Counted from the stretch's first letter, positions 1 through 8,523 are shown. The stretch: DNA of 64,000 nucleotides from Tessaracoccus sp. (GCF_016714275.1 NZ_JADJNP010000004.1:620001-684000); one strand, 5' to 3'. Program-made: numbers and translations. Notes: generated by a model not told the origin, from the letters alone.

Positions 1-203
1 GTGAGGATCGCCTCCCGGCCGGGCAGGTAGCGGTAGATGGCCGAGGGCACCACGCCGATCTCGCGGGCGATGGCACGCAGCGACAACGCGGACGGCCCAA
101 CCTCGCCCAGTTGCCGGCGGGCGACGTCGAGGACGGCACCCACTGTTCGTGCTCCCCCGGCACCGCTGTCGACCGCCTCGTTGTTCACATCCTCCGCACC
201 CAT
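1..203 (-). CDS. TetR-family transcriptional regulator, N-terminal part (runs off the window)
   Basis: On the reverse strand an ATG at 201-203 opens a frame of about 67 residues that leaves the window at base 1. It reads as a TetR DNA-binding domain: a helix around LDVARRQLGEVG, then SLRAIAREIGV and the recognition part VPSAIYRYLPGREAIL, matching the family pattern of 'aiA..aGvs.gtlYryF..Ke.Ll'. The ligand domain is not in the window. It diverges from the epimerase gene at 308, and the 104-base gap holds three copies of one palindrome, so it most likely represses itself and that neighbour. The family call is firm; the target and ligand are inference. Confidence 0.85.
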   Translation of the reverse strand, partial: MGAEDVNNEAVDSGAGGARTVGAVLDVARRQLGEVGPSALSLRAIAREIGVVPSAIYRYLPGREAIL

Positions 204-225
204 GGCCCCATCATCGCACATCCTG

Positions 226-295
226 AGAACAGTGTTCTTGACAGGATGGGACCCCCTGGAGAACACTGTTCGCTAGTTGTAAGTGAACACTGTTC
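226..295. promoter_or_regulatory. Three operator-like palindromes between tetR and the epimerase gene
   Basis: The gap holds AGAACAGTGTTCT (226-238), GAACACTGTTC (261-271) and GAACACTGTTC (285-295). Each is two GAACA/TGTTC half-sites around one central base. Centres are 34 and 24 bases apart. Their position between a divergent TetR gene and its neighbour makes them the likely TetR binding sites. The third copy ends a few bases before the GGAGG-like ribosome site of the gene at 308. Confidence 0.8.
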
Positions 296-307
296 TCGGA
301 GGTTGTC

Positions 308-1255
308 ATGACTAGATACATCGTCCTTGGTGCCGGCCCGATCGGCCGTGCCGTCACCAGCCGACTGCTCGCCGACGGTCACGCCGTCGCCGTCGTTACC
401 CGCTCCGGCACGGCCGTCCCCGGTGCGGATGCCGTTGCCATGGCCGGCGACGACCCGGCCCTCCGCGGCGTGCTGCACGGCGCCGCCGGTGTGGTGATCG
501 CCACCAATCCGCCGTACCACCGCTGGCGCGCCGCGTGGCCGCCGCTGCTGCGCAACGTGATCGCGGCGGCCGAGGCGTCACGCAGCGATGTCGTGCTCGT
601 CGGGAACCTGTATGGGTACCCGCCCGGCGTGGTGATGACGGCATCCGAGCCGCTGCGCCCCACTACCAGGAAGGGCGCCGTGCGAGCCGCGCTGTGGGAG
701 GAGCTCCTGGCGGCGCATCGCGCGGGCAGGGTGCGCGCCACCGAGATCCGGGCGTCCGACTACACCGGGCCCGAGGCGCTGACCACTGACGGTGCCCACG
801 CCGGGCGTCGCCTGGTCGCGCCCGTGCTCAAGGGGCGGACGGCGTCCGTGTTCGGCCAGCCGGACGCCCCGCACAGCTGGGCGGCGGTCGGCGACATCGC
901 GGCCACGGTGACCGCGGCGCTGGGTTCTGACCAAGCGTGGGGCCGCCCCTGGGTTGTCCCGACGGCGGAACCGCGCAGCCTCCGCGAGATCGCGTCGGCG
1001 ATCGCGCTGGCCGCCGGAGCGCCGGAGCCGAGGCTGAAGCGCATGCCCGACGCCCTCCTGCTCGCTGGGGCGATCTTCAGCCCCATGGTGCGGGAGCTGT
1101 TCGAGATGCGCAGTCAGCACGACGAGCCGTTCCTCTGTGACGGCGCGGAGACCACCGAACTCTTGGGCGTGTCGGCGACACCCTGGTCGGAGATCATCGA
1201 TGCGATGGTCACCGCGGCTCGCGCCTCTCAGCCCGCGCCTGCGGCCCGCGTCTAA
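308..1255 (+). CDS. NAD(P)-binding epimerase/atypical SDR
   Basis: 315 residues. The N-terminus YIVLGAGPIGRAV carries the GxGxxG dinucleotide-binding loop (residues 8-13) after a beta strand, and the middle has an epimerase-like core (VGNLYGY near residue 100, then RASDYTGP near 155). I do not see the classical YxxxK pair clearly, so it is an atypical SDR of the NAD-dependent epimerase/dehydratase or NmrA-like group; the substrate is unknown. The ATG at 308 has CGGAGG just upstream. It diverges from a TetR gene and follows three operator-like palindromes, which is the usual arrangement for a TetR-controlled stress or detoxification enzyme. Confidence 0.75.
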   Translation: MTRYIVLGAGPIGRAVTSRLLADGHAVAVVTRSGTAVPGADAVAMAGDDPALRGVLHGAAGVVIATNPPYHRWRAAWPPLLRNVIAAAEASRSDVVLVGNLYGYPPGVVMTASEPLRPTTRKGAVRAALWEELLAAHRAGRVRATEIRASDYTGPEALTTDGAHAGRRLVAPVLKGRTASVFGQPDAPHSWAAVGDIAATVTAALGSDQAWGRPWVVPTAEPRSLREIASAIALAAGAPEPRLKRMPDALLLAGAIFSPMVRELFEMRSQHDEPFLCDGAETTELLGVSATPWSEIIDAMVTAARASQPAPAARV

Positions 1256-1261
1256 GCGAGC

Positions 1262-1430
1262 CAGCCCGCGTGCGCAGCAGAACATCGGCGTCGACAGCGA
1301 TCTTCACTGTTCGCCTTTGACCTGCTGAGGCGCCGGCCTCGGCGATCGCTTCCTCGATCTCGTCAATCGTCAGCTGTGCGCCGTGGCTCTTTCCGGTCAG
1401 AAGGCCGGTAAGCGCGCGTGGGTGGTGCCC
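1262..1430 (-). pseudogene. Remnant of a type II toxin-antitoxin pair (VapBC-like)
   Basis: The reverse strand encodes HHPRALTGLLTGKSHG followed by LTIDEIEEAIAEAGASAG, which looks like the acidic C-terminal tail of a VapB/AbrB-type antitoxin. It is followed at once by GTG (1305-1307) and KIAVDADVLLRT, which looks like the first strand of a PIN-domain toxin with its first acidic residue. No antitoxin DNA-binding domain precedes it and the toxin stops resembling a PIN domain after about 12 residues. No stop codon separates the two parts. I read this as a degraded scar rather than a working gene; chance similarity cannot be excluded. Confidence 0.35.
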
Positions 1431-1535
1431 CGAACTGACCAGCCAACAACAAGGCGTTTCCGGCGAAATTCCTCCCACACGGGCGACTTCGCGTCGGATT
1501 CGTTCGGCTCGGTGAGGAGCGGCCAGGATGACGGC

Positions 1536-2285
1536 ATGAATCACGGCAGTGAAGGAAAGGTCGCGCTGGTCACCGGCGCGTCGCGGGGGTTGGGGCGTGC
1601 GATCGCGCTGAGATTGGCGGCCGACGGGGCGCAGGTCGCGGTCAACTACGCGCGGTCTGCCGCGCGAGCGGAGGAGGTCGTGAGCCTGATCCGACAGCGG
1701 GGCGGCGACGCCGTCGCGGTGCGGGGCGACGTCACGGACGAGGACCAGGCCCGCGCGCTCATCGAGGACGCGGCCGCGCACTTCGGCATGGACGTGGGCG
1801 TCATCGTCAACAACGCGACCGGGCCGCAGCCGGAGTTGACGATCGACCAGAGCTCCTGGAGCGACTACCAGGATCAGATCGACTTCTTCGTCAAGGCCCC
1901 CTTTCTTCTGCTGCGGGCGGCGCTGCCGGGCATGCGACGACTCGGCGGCGGCAGCGTCGTCAACATCGGCAGCGAGGTGGTGCATCGCGGCGCGGCGCCG
2001 TTCGCGACCTACGTGGCGGCGAAGGCGGCCATGATCGGACTGACGCGCTCCTGGGCAAACGAGCTAGGGGGCCAGGGGATCCGCGTGAACCTCATCGCAC
2101 CGGGCTGGATTCCCGTCGAACGGCACGACGGCGCGAACATCGGCGACTACGTCAAGGGCGTGCCGCTCGGCCGGACCGGGACCCCGGAGGAGCTGGCCAA
2201 CGCCGTGGCGTTCCTCGCCTCGCCCGAGGCGAGCTTCGTCACCGGCCAGTGCCTGAGCGTCAACGGGGGCCTCACGTTCGAGTGA
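1536..2285 (+). CDS. Short-chain dehydrogenase/reductase (FabG-like 3-oxoacyl-reductase family)
   Basis: 249 residues of a classical SDR. VTGASRGLGRAIAL near residue 12 is the TGxxxGxG cofactor loop. VIVNNATG near 89 is the NNAG-type motif, with T in place of the usual final G. A catalytic serine lies in VVNIGSEV near 140 and the YVAAK pair (YxxxK) near 157. The end has SFVTGQCLSVNGGLTF, the usual SDR C-terminus. FabG-like enzymes reduce 3-oxo groups with NADPH, but this family is broad and nothing nearby is a fatty acid gene, so the substrate is open. The ATG at 1536 gives the right length; an upstream extension in the same frame has no family similarity. Confidence 0.85.
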   Translation: MNHGSEGKVALVTGASRGLGRAIALRLAADGAQVAVNYARSAARAEEVVSLIRQRGGDAVAVRGDVTDEDQARALIEDAAAHFGMDVGVIVNNATGPQPELTIDQSSWSDYQDQIDFFVKAPFLLLRAALPGMRRLGGGSVVNIGSEVVHRGAAPFATYVAAKAAMIGLTRSWANELGGQGIRVNLIAPGWIPVERHDGANIGDYVKGVPLGRTGTPEELANAVAFLASPEASFVTGQCLSVNGGLTFE

Positions 2286-2342
2286 CGGTCGCGGGCCCGG
2301 CGCCTACCGGGTGATCGCGCACCTGCGCCGTCGTGTTCCGAG

Positions 2343-2348
2343 TAGGGT
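2343..2348 (+). promoter_or_regulatory. -10 element of a leaderless promoter
   Basis: TAGGGT ends 6 bases before the ATG of the P-loop kinase at 2355, and no Shine-Dalgarno sequence fits between. The same string GTAGGGTGCCCGCATG occurs at the deoR start at 9500. Confidence 0.65.
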
Positions 2349-2354
2349 GCCCGC

Positions 2355-2963
2355 ATGGCGCAATGCTCCCGTCCCGCACAGGACCAAGGCCCCGGCGGCC
2401 CGCTCGCGCTGGTGGTGACCGGCCCGCCCGGCGTCGGCAAGACGACGACGGGGCGGCAGTTGGCGCGGGTGTTGGGCGCCGCGCTTCTCGACCTCGACAC
2501 GATGACCAACCCGCTCGTGGACGTCATCGTGCGACTGAGCGGGGCGACGGGTGAGTATGGGGACCCGGCGCTCGCAGCGACGGTCCGCGGGCCTCGGTAC
2601 GAGGCACTGCTCAGCGCCGCGGTCGACTGCCTCTCCGCGGGCACCCCGGTGGTGCTCATCGCCCCGTTCACAGCCGAACGCTCCGACGCCGAGGCGTGGC
2701 GCGCGCTGGCCGAGCGGCTGCGCGCGGCCTCCGGGAACCCCCACTTGGTGTGGCTGCAGGCGGACCGAGAGCTGATCGCGGAGCGGATGCGACGCCGAGG
2801 CGCGGCGCGCGACGCGGGCAAGCTTGCCCACCTCGACCAGGGGGGAGCCCTGCCGGACATGGCTGCGCCGGAGGTGCCTCACATCGCGGTCGACGCCCGG
2901 CTGGATCCGGAGGCGCAGGCCGCGGCCGTGGCGGGGGCCATCGCGTCGTCGCCGGTCGGCTGA
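2355..2963 (+). CDS. P-loop AAA/shikimate-kinase-like NTPase
   Basis: 202 residues. GPPGVGKTTTG (residues 23-33) is a Walker A loop placed near the N-terminus as in small metabolite kinases and phosphotransferases. LLDLDTMTNP near 48 fits the acidic strand that follows in the gluconate/shikimate kinase group. VVLIAPFTAERSD near 100 and LVWLQADRELIAERMRRRG near 130 give the R-rich lid region, with LAHLDQ near 156. The substrate cannot be named. The start is set by a leaderless TAGGGT element. Its 3' end lies 8 bases from the end of the convergent response regulator gene. Confidence 0.7.
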   Translation: MAQCSRPAQDQGPGGPLALVVTGPPGVGKTTTGRQLARVLGAALLDLDTMTNPLVDVIVRLSGATGEYGDPALAATVRGPRYEALLSAAVDCLSAGTPVVLIAPFTAERSDAEAWRALAERLRAASGNPHLVWLQADRELIAERMRRRGAARDAGKLAHLDQGGALPDMAAPEVPHIAVDARLDPEAQAAAVAGAIASSPVG

Positions 2964-2971
2964 GGCAGGGA

Positions 2972-3667
2972 TCAGCGCGTCAGGTCCGAGCGCAGCACGT
3001 ACCCCTGACCCCGTCGCCCCTCGACGCAGCCGGCGGGCAGCCCGGCGGCGGTGAGGATCTTTCGGAGGCGGTACACCGCGACCTTGACGAGATCCCGGCC
3101 GCCGAGCTGAACGTCATGGCCCCACACCGCCTCGAGCAGCCGCCGCACCGTGAGCACCTGGTCGGGTGTGCGGGCGAGGCTCAGGAGCAGCCGGTGCTCC
3201 GTGGGGCTGAGCGACAGCTCGCGATCGTCGACGAACGCGAGGCCGGAGGCGGTGTCGAGGCTGATCCGCCCGACGCGCAGCCCGGCGCGACCCGGGCGGG
3301 CGGAGCGGCCGAGCACTGCCTGCACGCGCAGCGCCAACTCGCGCGGATTGAACGGCTTGGCGACGTAGTCGTCGACGCCCACCTCGAACCCCTGGATCCG
3401 TTCCTCCGGCTCGGCGTGCGCGGTCAGGATGATGAGCGGCATGTCGCTGCGACGTCGCACCTCGCGACAGAAGGCGAATCCGTCCATGCCCGGGAGGCCG
3501 ACGTCCACGATGGCGAGGACGAACTGGTGGGTGTGAAAGGCGCGCAGAGCGATCTCCGCGCTGGTCGCGTGGAGCGCATGGAAGCCCCTCTCGCGCAGCG
3601 CGTAGTCGACGATGGCGGCGATGGCCGGCTCGTCCTCGACGAGCAGGATGTCAGCGGGCTCTGACAC
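2972..3667 (-). CDS. OmpR/PhoB-type response regulator
   Basis: 231 residues. The receiver domain has the acidic pair E11/D12, the phospho-acceptor D55 in VDVGLPGMDG, T82 in ILTAH and K104 in VAKPFNP. A winged-helix output domain follows from about 135 to the end: LSLSPTEHRLLLSLARTP, VLTVRRLLEAVWGH, then VKVAVYRLRKIL and GQGYVL. The kinase gene at 3651 precedes it on the same strand and overlaps it by 17 bases, so the two are co-translated. The pair diverges from a solute-binding protein gene at 4717, which suggests it controls that import locus; this is inference from position. Confidence 0.93.
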   Translation of the reverse strand: MSEPADILLVEDEPAIAAIVDYALRERGFHALHATSAEIALRAFHTHQFVLAIVDVGLPGMDGFAFCREVRRRSDMPLIILTAHAEPEERIQGFEVGVDDYVAKPFNPRELALRVQAVLGRSARPGRAGLRVGRISLDTASGLAFVDDRELSLSPTEHRLLLSLARTPDQVLTVRRLLEAVWGHDVQLGGRDLVKVAVYRLRKILTAAGLPAGCVEGRRGQGYVLRSDLTR

Positions 3668-4523
3668 GAGCGACCTCCGAGGGGGATTGGGGCAGGTAGA
3701 CGCTGGCGCTCGTGCCGAACCCCGGGGTGCTGGCGAAGAAGACGCCGCCGCCGTGGCTCTTGACGATGTTCCTGACGACGCGAAGGCCGATGCCGTTGCT
3801 TTCGGGGTGTCTGCGCGCGTTCACATCTCGACCGCGCTGCAGCCCAGGACCGAAGTCGGAGACCACCGTGAGAACGCCCTCCTCCTGCCGCGCGACCCGA
3901 ATCAGCACCATCTGCTCCTCGCCGTGCCGGAGGCAGTTGCTGACCAGGTTGTTGAGCACCTGACGCAGGAGTCCGGGATCGGCCTCGACGAGGACCGGCG
4001 CGCGCAGGTTGCTGAGCAGAATCTCCGCGGGATAGGCGACCCGCAACTCGTCGACGATCCTCCGGATCAAGTCGCGGTAGTCGACCGTCTCCAGCCGCAC
4101 CGTGAAGAGGTCGGCGTCGATGCGGGCCTGCGCCAGGAGGTCGTCGACCAGCCGCTGCAGGCTTTTGGAGTTGGTGACGATGGCTTGCAGGAAGCCCTGC
4201 TGGTCGCGATCGAGGGCGTCCTTGGCCGAGCTGAGCAGTTCGGCGGAGCCGACGATGACGGCCAGCGGCGTGCGGATCTCATGGCTGAGGACGCGGGCCT
4301 CAGCGAACTGCTCGTGGAGTTGCTGGCTGCGGCGCCGGTTCCGCGCGATCGTGCGGGCGATCGTCGCCGAGGCCCCGACGGCGGCGACGAGGCCGAGTGC
4401 CAACGCGATCGCCGACACCCACCAACCGCCGTAGATGAGCGAGAGCGCGTTCGACCCTGCTGCGCCGATGGCAGCGGTAACGGTGACGAAGGGAAGCGGG
4501 TCCCGATCGGGTGCGAACGTCAT
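3651..4523 (-). CDS. Sensor histidine kinase
   Basis: About 290 residues from ATG 4523; another ATG at 4535 would add four residues. Two hydrophobic segments (about 11-30 and 34-56) form a short membrane hairpin with almost no external loop, so the signal is probably sensed in the membrane or from a partner protein. The H box is VLSHEIRTPLAVI with H81. The ATPase part has LLRQVLNNLVSNCLRHG (N box), SDFGPGL (G1), then GIGLRVVRNIVKSHGGG (F/G2) and GFGTSASVYLP. It is paired with the overlapping response regulator and diverges from an AfuA/iron-type binding protein, an arrangement also seen for sugar-phosphate sensing systems. Confidence 0.92.
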   Translation of the reverse strand: MTFAPDRDPLPFVTVTAAIGAAGSNALSLIYGGWWVSAIALALGLVAAVGASATIARTIARNRRRSQQLHEQFAEARVLSHEIRTPLAVIVGSAELLSSAKDALDRDQQGFLQAIVTNSKSLQRLVDDLLAQARIDADLFTVRLETVDYRDLIRRIVDELRVAYPAEILLSNLRAPVLVEADPGLLRQVLNNLVSNCLRHGEEQMVLIRVARQEEGVLTVVSDFGPGLQRGRDVNARRHPESNGIGLRVVRNIVKSHGGGVFFASTPGFGTSASVYLPQSPSEVARVRAR

Positions 4524-4581
4524 TGTGTTTCGCATCCTGCCACGCCCCCTGCCGCGGAAGGAAAGAGCGGGTGGCCCTGTG

Positions 4582-4599
4582 GGTAACAGGACTGTTACC
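4582..4599. promoter_or_regulatory. 18-bp perfect palindrome between the two-component system and the importer
   Basis: GGTAACAGGACTGTTACC: arms GGTAACAG and CTGTTACC around GA. It lies 59 bases above the kinase start (minus strand) and 118 bases above the binding-protein start (plus strand). It is a candidate operator for this divergent region; which regulator binds is not shown. Confidence 0.55.
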
Positions 4600-4716
4600 A
4601 CTCGTGGCGTTGAGGCCTCCCCTCGGGCTCGTGCATCCGGCTTGAATAACAGGTGTCCGGTTCCGCCGCAGAGGCGCGGCGCCCGGCATGGACCAGGAGC
4701 CAAGGGAGGCAAAGAG

Positions 4717-5771
4717 ATGAAGAAGAAGTGGGCATGGGCGGCGGCGCCGCTCTCGCTGTTGCTCGCCGTCACGGGATGTGCGGTGGACGAGCCAGGTGGG
4801 GGTACCGAGCCAGGTGGCGAGGTGAAGGGCCCGCTGACGGTGCTCTGCAGTTTCGACGACGAGGTGTGCCAGGCAAAGATCAGCAAGTTCCAGGACGACA
4901 CCGGGATCGAGACCAACTTCATTCGGATGAGCACCGGCGAGGCGGTCGCGCGCATGGCGGCGACGAAGACGGCGCCGGAATTCGACGCGTGGCTCGGCGG
5001 GCCGGCCGAGGGCCACATCGAGGCTGCGGAGCAGGGCTTGACCGAGGCGTACGCGTCTCCCGAGGCCGACAACGTGCCCGACAACATGAAGGACCCGGAT
5101 GGCAAGTGGACGGCGCTGCAGTTCGGCGTGATGTCGTTCTGCTCCAATCCCGCGCGGCTGGACAAGCTCGGCGTCGAGGCGCCGAAGAGCTTCGCCGATC
5201 TGCTCGACCCGAAGCTGAAGCGCGAGGTTGCCGTGTCCCACCCGGCGACCCCGGCACGGGCACGAACCTGCTGTGGACCCTGATGCTGCTCCACAACCGT
5301 GACGAGGATGCGACCTTCGCCTACCTCAAGGAACTGCACAACAGCATCCTGCAGTACTCGAAGAGCGGCGCGGCGCCCGCGCAGATGGCCAGCCGCGGTG
5401 AGATCGCCGTCGGCATCGTGTTCAGCGACAACTGCACGAAGCTCATCGAGAGCGGCACCGACCTGGTGCTCACCTACCCGGAGGAGGGGACCGGCTTCTC
5501 GATGGGCTCGATCAGCCTCGTCGCCGGTGCCAAGAATCCGGCGGCGGCCAAGGTGTTCATCGACTGGCAGATCTCGCCCAAGGGCCAGAACATCGGCCCC
5601 GAGGTGAACATGTTCTCCAACCCGTCGAACGTCAACGCCGAGGTCCTGCCGAACATGGTCGACCCGGAGAAGGTCAAGCTGCTCGACTTCGATCCCGCTG
5701 AGGCGGCCGCAGGCGTCGAGCCCATGATTCCGCGGTTCGACGCCGAGATCGCCCCGGCACCGAAGGAGTGA
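4717..5771 (+). pseudogene. ABC importer solute-binding lipoprotein (AfuA/iron(III)-type), frameshifted
   Basis: The ATG at 4717 follows GGGAGG and gives a lipoprotein signal: KKKW, a hydrophobic stretch and LLLAVTGCAV with the lipobox cysteine near residue 22. The mature part (TVLCSFDDEVCQAKISKFQ; GIETNFIRMSTGEAVARM; FDAWLGGP) is a cluster of periplasmic-binding proteins that bind iron, phosphonates, polyamines or sugar phosphates. The frame stops early at 5281-5283. The rest of the protein (TGTNLLWTLMLLHN onward to the stop at 5769-5771) continues one frame over. The break is at the C run 5249-5252, where one more C restores HPATPGTGTNLLW and a full 351-residue protein. It may be a real deletion or a homopolymer error in the assembly. 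Confidence 0.8.
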
Positions 5772-5777
5772 CGAGGC

Positions 5778-5813
5778 GGCCTCCCTGGTCGCTGAGAAGC
5801 GACCGGGGAGGCC
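5778..5813 (+). terminator. Intercistronic hairpin after the binding-protein gene
   Basis: GGCCTCCCTGGTCGC pairs with GCGACCGGGGAGGCC around TGAGAA, a 15-bp stem with one G-T pair. It lies between the binding protein and permease genes, where such hairpins usually stabilise or partly terminate the message so that binding protein is made in excess. Confidence 0.75.
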
Positions 5814-5852
5814 GATCTCCCACCTTCAGGCTCTTGGATCGAGAGGATAGCC

Positions 5853-7630
5853 ATGCCAGGACTACCCACAGAAACCCCCTTGGCCGCCGCGCCGCCACGG
5901 ACGGGCCGCAGTCCGCGCGGCCCGAAAGACCTCGGCGTCAAGATCACGTTCATCGCCGTCATCGCCGTGCTGACGATCTTGGTCATCCTGCCCCTGCTAC
6001 AGGTGCTGCTGGGAGCCTTCGGGCCCAAGGGCCTCGAGGTGTTGAGCGGCGCCCTCACCAATCCGATCAACCGCCGCATCATCGGCAACACCATGCTGCT
6101 GGGAGTGGTCGTCGGCGCGGCGGGGACCCTCGTCGGGTTCATCTTCGCCTACGTCCAGGTGCGGCTGAAGCTCCCGGGAAAGAAGATCCTGAACCTGATC
6201 GCGATGATCCCCATCGTCTCGCCCCCGTTCGCACTGGCCACCTCGGTGATCACGCTGTTCGGCCGCAGCGGGGTGATCAGCAACCAGATCCTCGGCCAGG
6301 AGTGGAACATCTACGGCATGCCCGGCCTGACGCTGGTGCTCGGCATCTCGTTCTTCCCGGTGGCCTACATGAACTTCAAGGGCATGCTGAGCAACCTGGA
6401 TCCGTCACTCGACGAGGCGGCCGCGAACCTCGGCGCGTCGAAGCTCCAGACCTTCGTCATGGTCACCCTGCCGATGCTGCTGCCGGGCACGCTGGGGTCC
6501 TTCATGCTGCTGTTCGTCGAGGCCATCGCCGACCTCGCCAACCCCGTCGTCCTTGGCGGCGACTTCACCGTCCTCTCGGCGCGGGCCTACATCGCCATCG
6601 CCGGCGAGTACAACGTCGCCGCCGGCGCGGCCTACTCCGTGCAACTGCTCGTTCCCGCGCTGCTGGTGTTCCTGCTGCAGCGGTACTGGGTCAAGCGCAA
6701 GTCGGTGGTCTCGGTCACGGGCAAGCCCGCCGGCCGGGCCGAGCTGATCACGGCCCCGGCGCTGCGCTGGCCCATGGGAATCGCGGTGTACCTGCTCTCG
6801 GCGTTCATCGTCGTGGTCTACGCCACGGTGATCGTGGGCGGCTTCGTCAAGAACCTAGGCGTGAACAACACCTTCACGCTGGACAACTTCGCCTACATCC
6901 TGAGCGGGTTCGGGACGAAGGCCATGGTCGACACGACCCGCCTCGCGCTGATCGCCATGCCGCTGGCCGGCGTCTTCGGCATCGTCGTCGCGTGGCTGGT
7001 CGTGCGGAAGCTCGGCCGGTCCTCCGGCTGGCTGGACTTCCTCGGCATGCTGGGCGTCTCGGTGCCCGGCACGGTCCTCGGCATCGGCTATGCGTTGGCA
7101 TTCAACGTTCCGACGGTGATCGGCGGGAGGCAGTTCCTGCCCGCCCTCGCCGGTGGCTCGGCGATCTTCGCGGGCGCCATCGCGATCGTGATGATGTACG
7201 TGGCCCGGTCGTCGCCGTCGGCCCAGCGCAGCGGCATCGCCTCGCTGCAGCAGATCCACCCGGCGATCGACGAGGCGGCGACCTCGCTCGGCGCGACGAG
7301 TCTCGTCACCTTCTGGAAGGTCACGCTGCCGCTGATCTGGCCGGCGCTGCTCTCCGGGCTCATCTACGCGTTCTCCCGATCGATGGTGACGCTGTCGCCG
7401 ATCATCTTCATCACACTCCGGGCACGCGAATCATGACCGCGCAGATCCTCAACGAAGTGGAGGCGGCCCGGTTCGGCAACGCCTTCGCGTACTGCGTCGT
7501 ACTGATCACGATCGTCCTCGTCGTGATCGGCATCCTCAACATCTTGTTCCTCTTGACCACCCCCGAGCGCTTCGGCAGAAGCGACTGTGAAGGACACCGA
7601 CATGACTGCCACCAACTCCCTGGCGCTTGA
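5853..7630 (+). pseudogene. ABC importer permease with two fused membrane units (FbpB/AfuB type), frameshifted near its end
   Basis: ATG 5853 follows GAGAGGATAGCC. The protein has two permease halves, each with the EAA loop: DEAAANLGASKLQTFVMVTL in the first and DEAATSLGATSLVTFWKVTL in the second. This places it with the double permeases of iron(III) and sugar-phosphate importers. The frame ends at 7436 just after SMVTLSPIIFIT, but the missing last helix (AFAYCVVLITIVLVVIGIL) is encoded one frame over up to 7630. Adding one base near 7412-7418 would give TTPGTRIMTAQILNEVE and a protein of about 592 residues. The downstream ATPase gene starts inside this region. Same doubt as for the binding protein: true mutation or assembly error. 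Confidence 0.8.
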
Positions 7631-8291
7631 GGCGATGATCCGCCCCGGCGAACTCAAACTGCAGAACCTGGTCAAGTACTACGGCAACAACCCGATGCCC
7701 GCGGTCGACGGCGTGTCCCTCACCGTGCGCGCGGGCGAGATGGTCACGCTGCTCGGCCCGTCCGGCTGCGGCAAGACGACGACCTTGAGGATGGTCGCCG
7801 GCTTCGAATCCGTCACCTCAGGCGACATCCTGCTCGACGACGACAGCATCGTCGGCATGGAGCCCAACAAGCGCCCGATGTCGATGGTGTTCCAGTCTTA
7901 CGCGCTCTTTCCGCACCTGACCGTCAGGCAGAACGTGGGCTTCGGGCTGAAGCTGAAGAAGATCAAGGGCGCCCGGCTGGCCGAGGAGGTCGACGCGGCG
8001 CTCACCAGCATGGACCTGCTCAAGTACGCGGACCGCGCGCCGCACCAGCTGTCCGGCGGGCAGCAGCAGCGGGTCGCGCTCGCCCGGGCCATGGTGATGA
8101 AGCCGAAGGTGCTGCTCTTCGACGAGCCGCTCAGCAACCTCGACGCCAAGCTGCGCGGCCAGATGCGCAGCGAGATCCGCAGGATCCAGCAGCAGCTGGG
8201 CATCACCAGCGTGTTCGTGACCCACGATCAGGAGGAGGCGATGACGCTCTCCGACCGGATCGTCGTCATGAACCTCGGCAAGATCGAGCAG
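7602..8291 (+). pseudogene. ABC importer ATPase, truncated and fused out of frame to an aldolase tail
   Basis: ATG 7602 has GAAGGA 7 bases upstream. It has the full nucleotide-binding domain: Walker A LGPSGCGKTTTLR, Q loop MVFQSYALFPHLT, signature LSGGQQQRVALARA, Walker B KVLLFDEPLSNLDA and H loop SVFVTHDQEEAM. Family identity ends at MNLGKIEQG, about residue 230. The rest of the ATPase of this class (the TOBE substrate/regulatory domain, roughly 100 residues) is absent. From 8293 the DNA instead encodes, in another frame, the C-terminus of a class II aldolase. The open frame happens to run on to 9398, in frame with the next gene, so a nonsense linker and a chimaeric product are possible on paper. 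The importer is likely dead. Confidence 0.85.
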
Positions 8292-8292
8292 G

Positions 8293-8523
8293 GGCATCGC
8301 CCCCGAGGAGAAGGTCGCGGGCATCGCCAACGGGCTCTCCAAGATCAACCAGGGCACCGATTCGCACCTGGCCTTCACGGCAAGGCTCCGCGAGTTCATG
8401 ACGACGAACCCGTCCGAGATCGAGCCGGCGATGGTGGTCAAGGACGGCCTCGCGGGCATGCGCGAGGCGGTTGCGCTCCGGATGCGCGAATGGAATTCCA
8501 CAGGAAAGGCAGATCTGACATGA
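8293..8523 (+). pseudogene. 3' fragment of a class II fructose-bisphosphate-type aldolase
   Basis: This frame encodes GIAPEEKVAGIANGLSKI, then NQGTDSHLAFTARLREF, then MREAVALRMREWNSTGKAD and stops at 8521-8523. It aligns without a gap to the last 75 or so residues of the intact class II aldolase encoded on the other strand at 10291-11256 (GIGLEQKRRGIASGIRKI, NQGTDSHLAWSAALREF, MVALRMREFGSAGKA). The first 240 or so residues are missing, replaced by the truncated ATPase. The stop overlaps the start of the next gene (ATGA), so it was the upstream member of an aldolase pair before the deletion. Confidence 0.88.

Noticed and set aside
3612..4586. Long plus-strand open frame opposite the two-component genes
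   Set aside because: High-GC shadow frame; both reverse-strand genes have complete domains and motifs.
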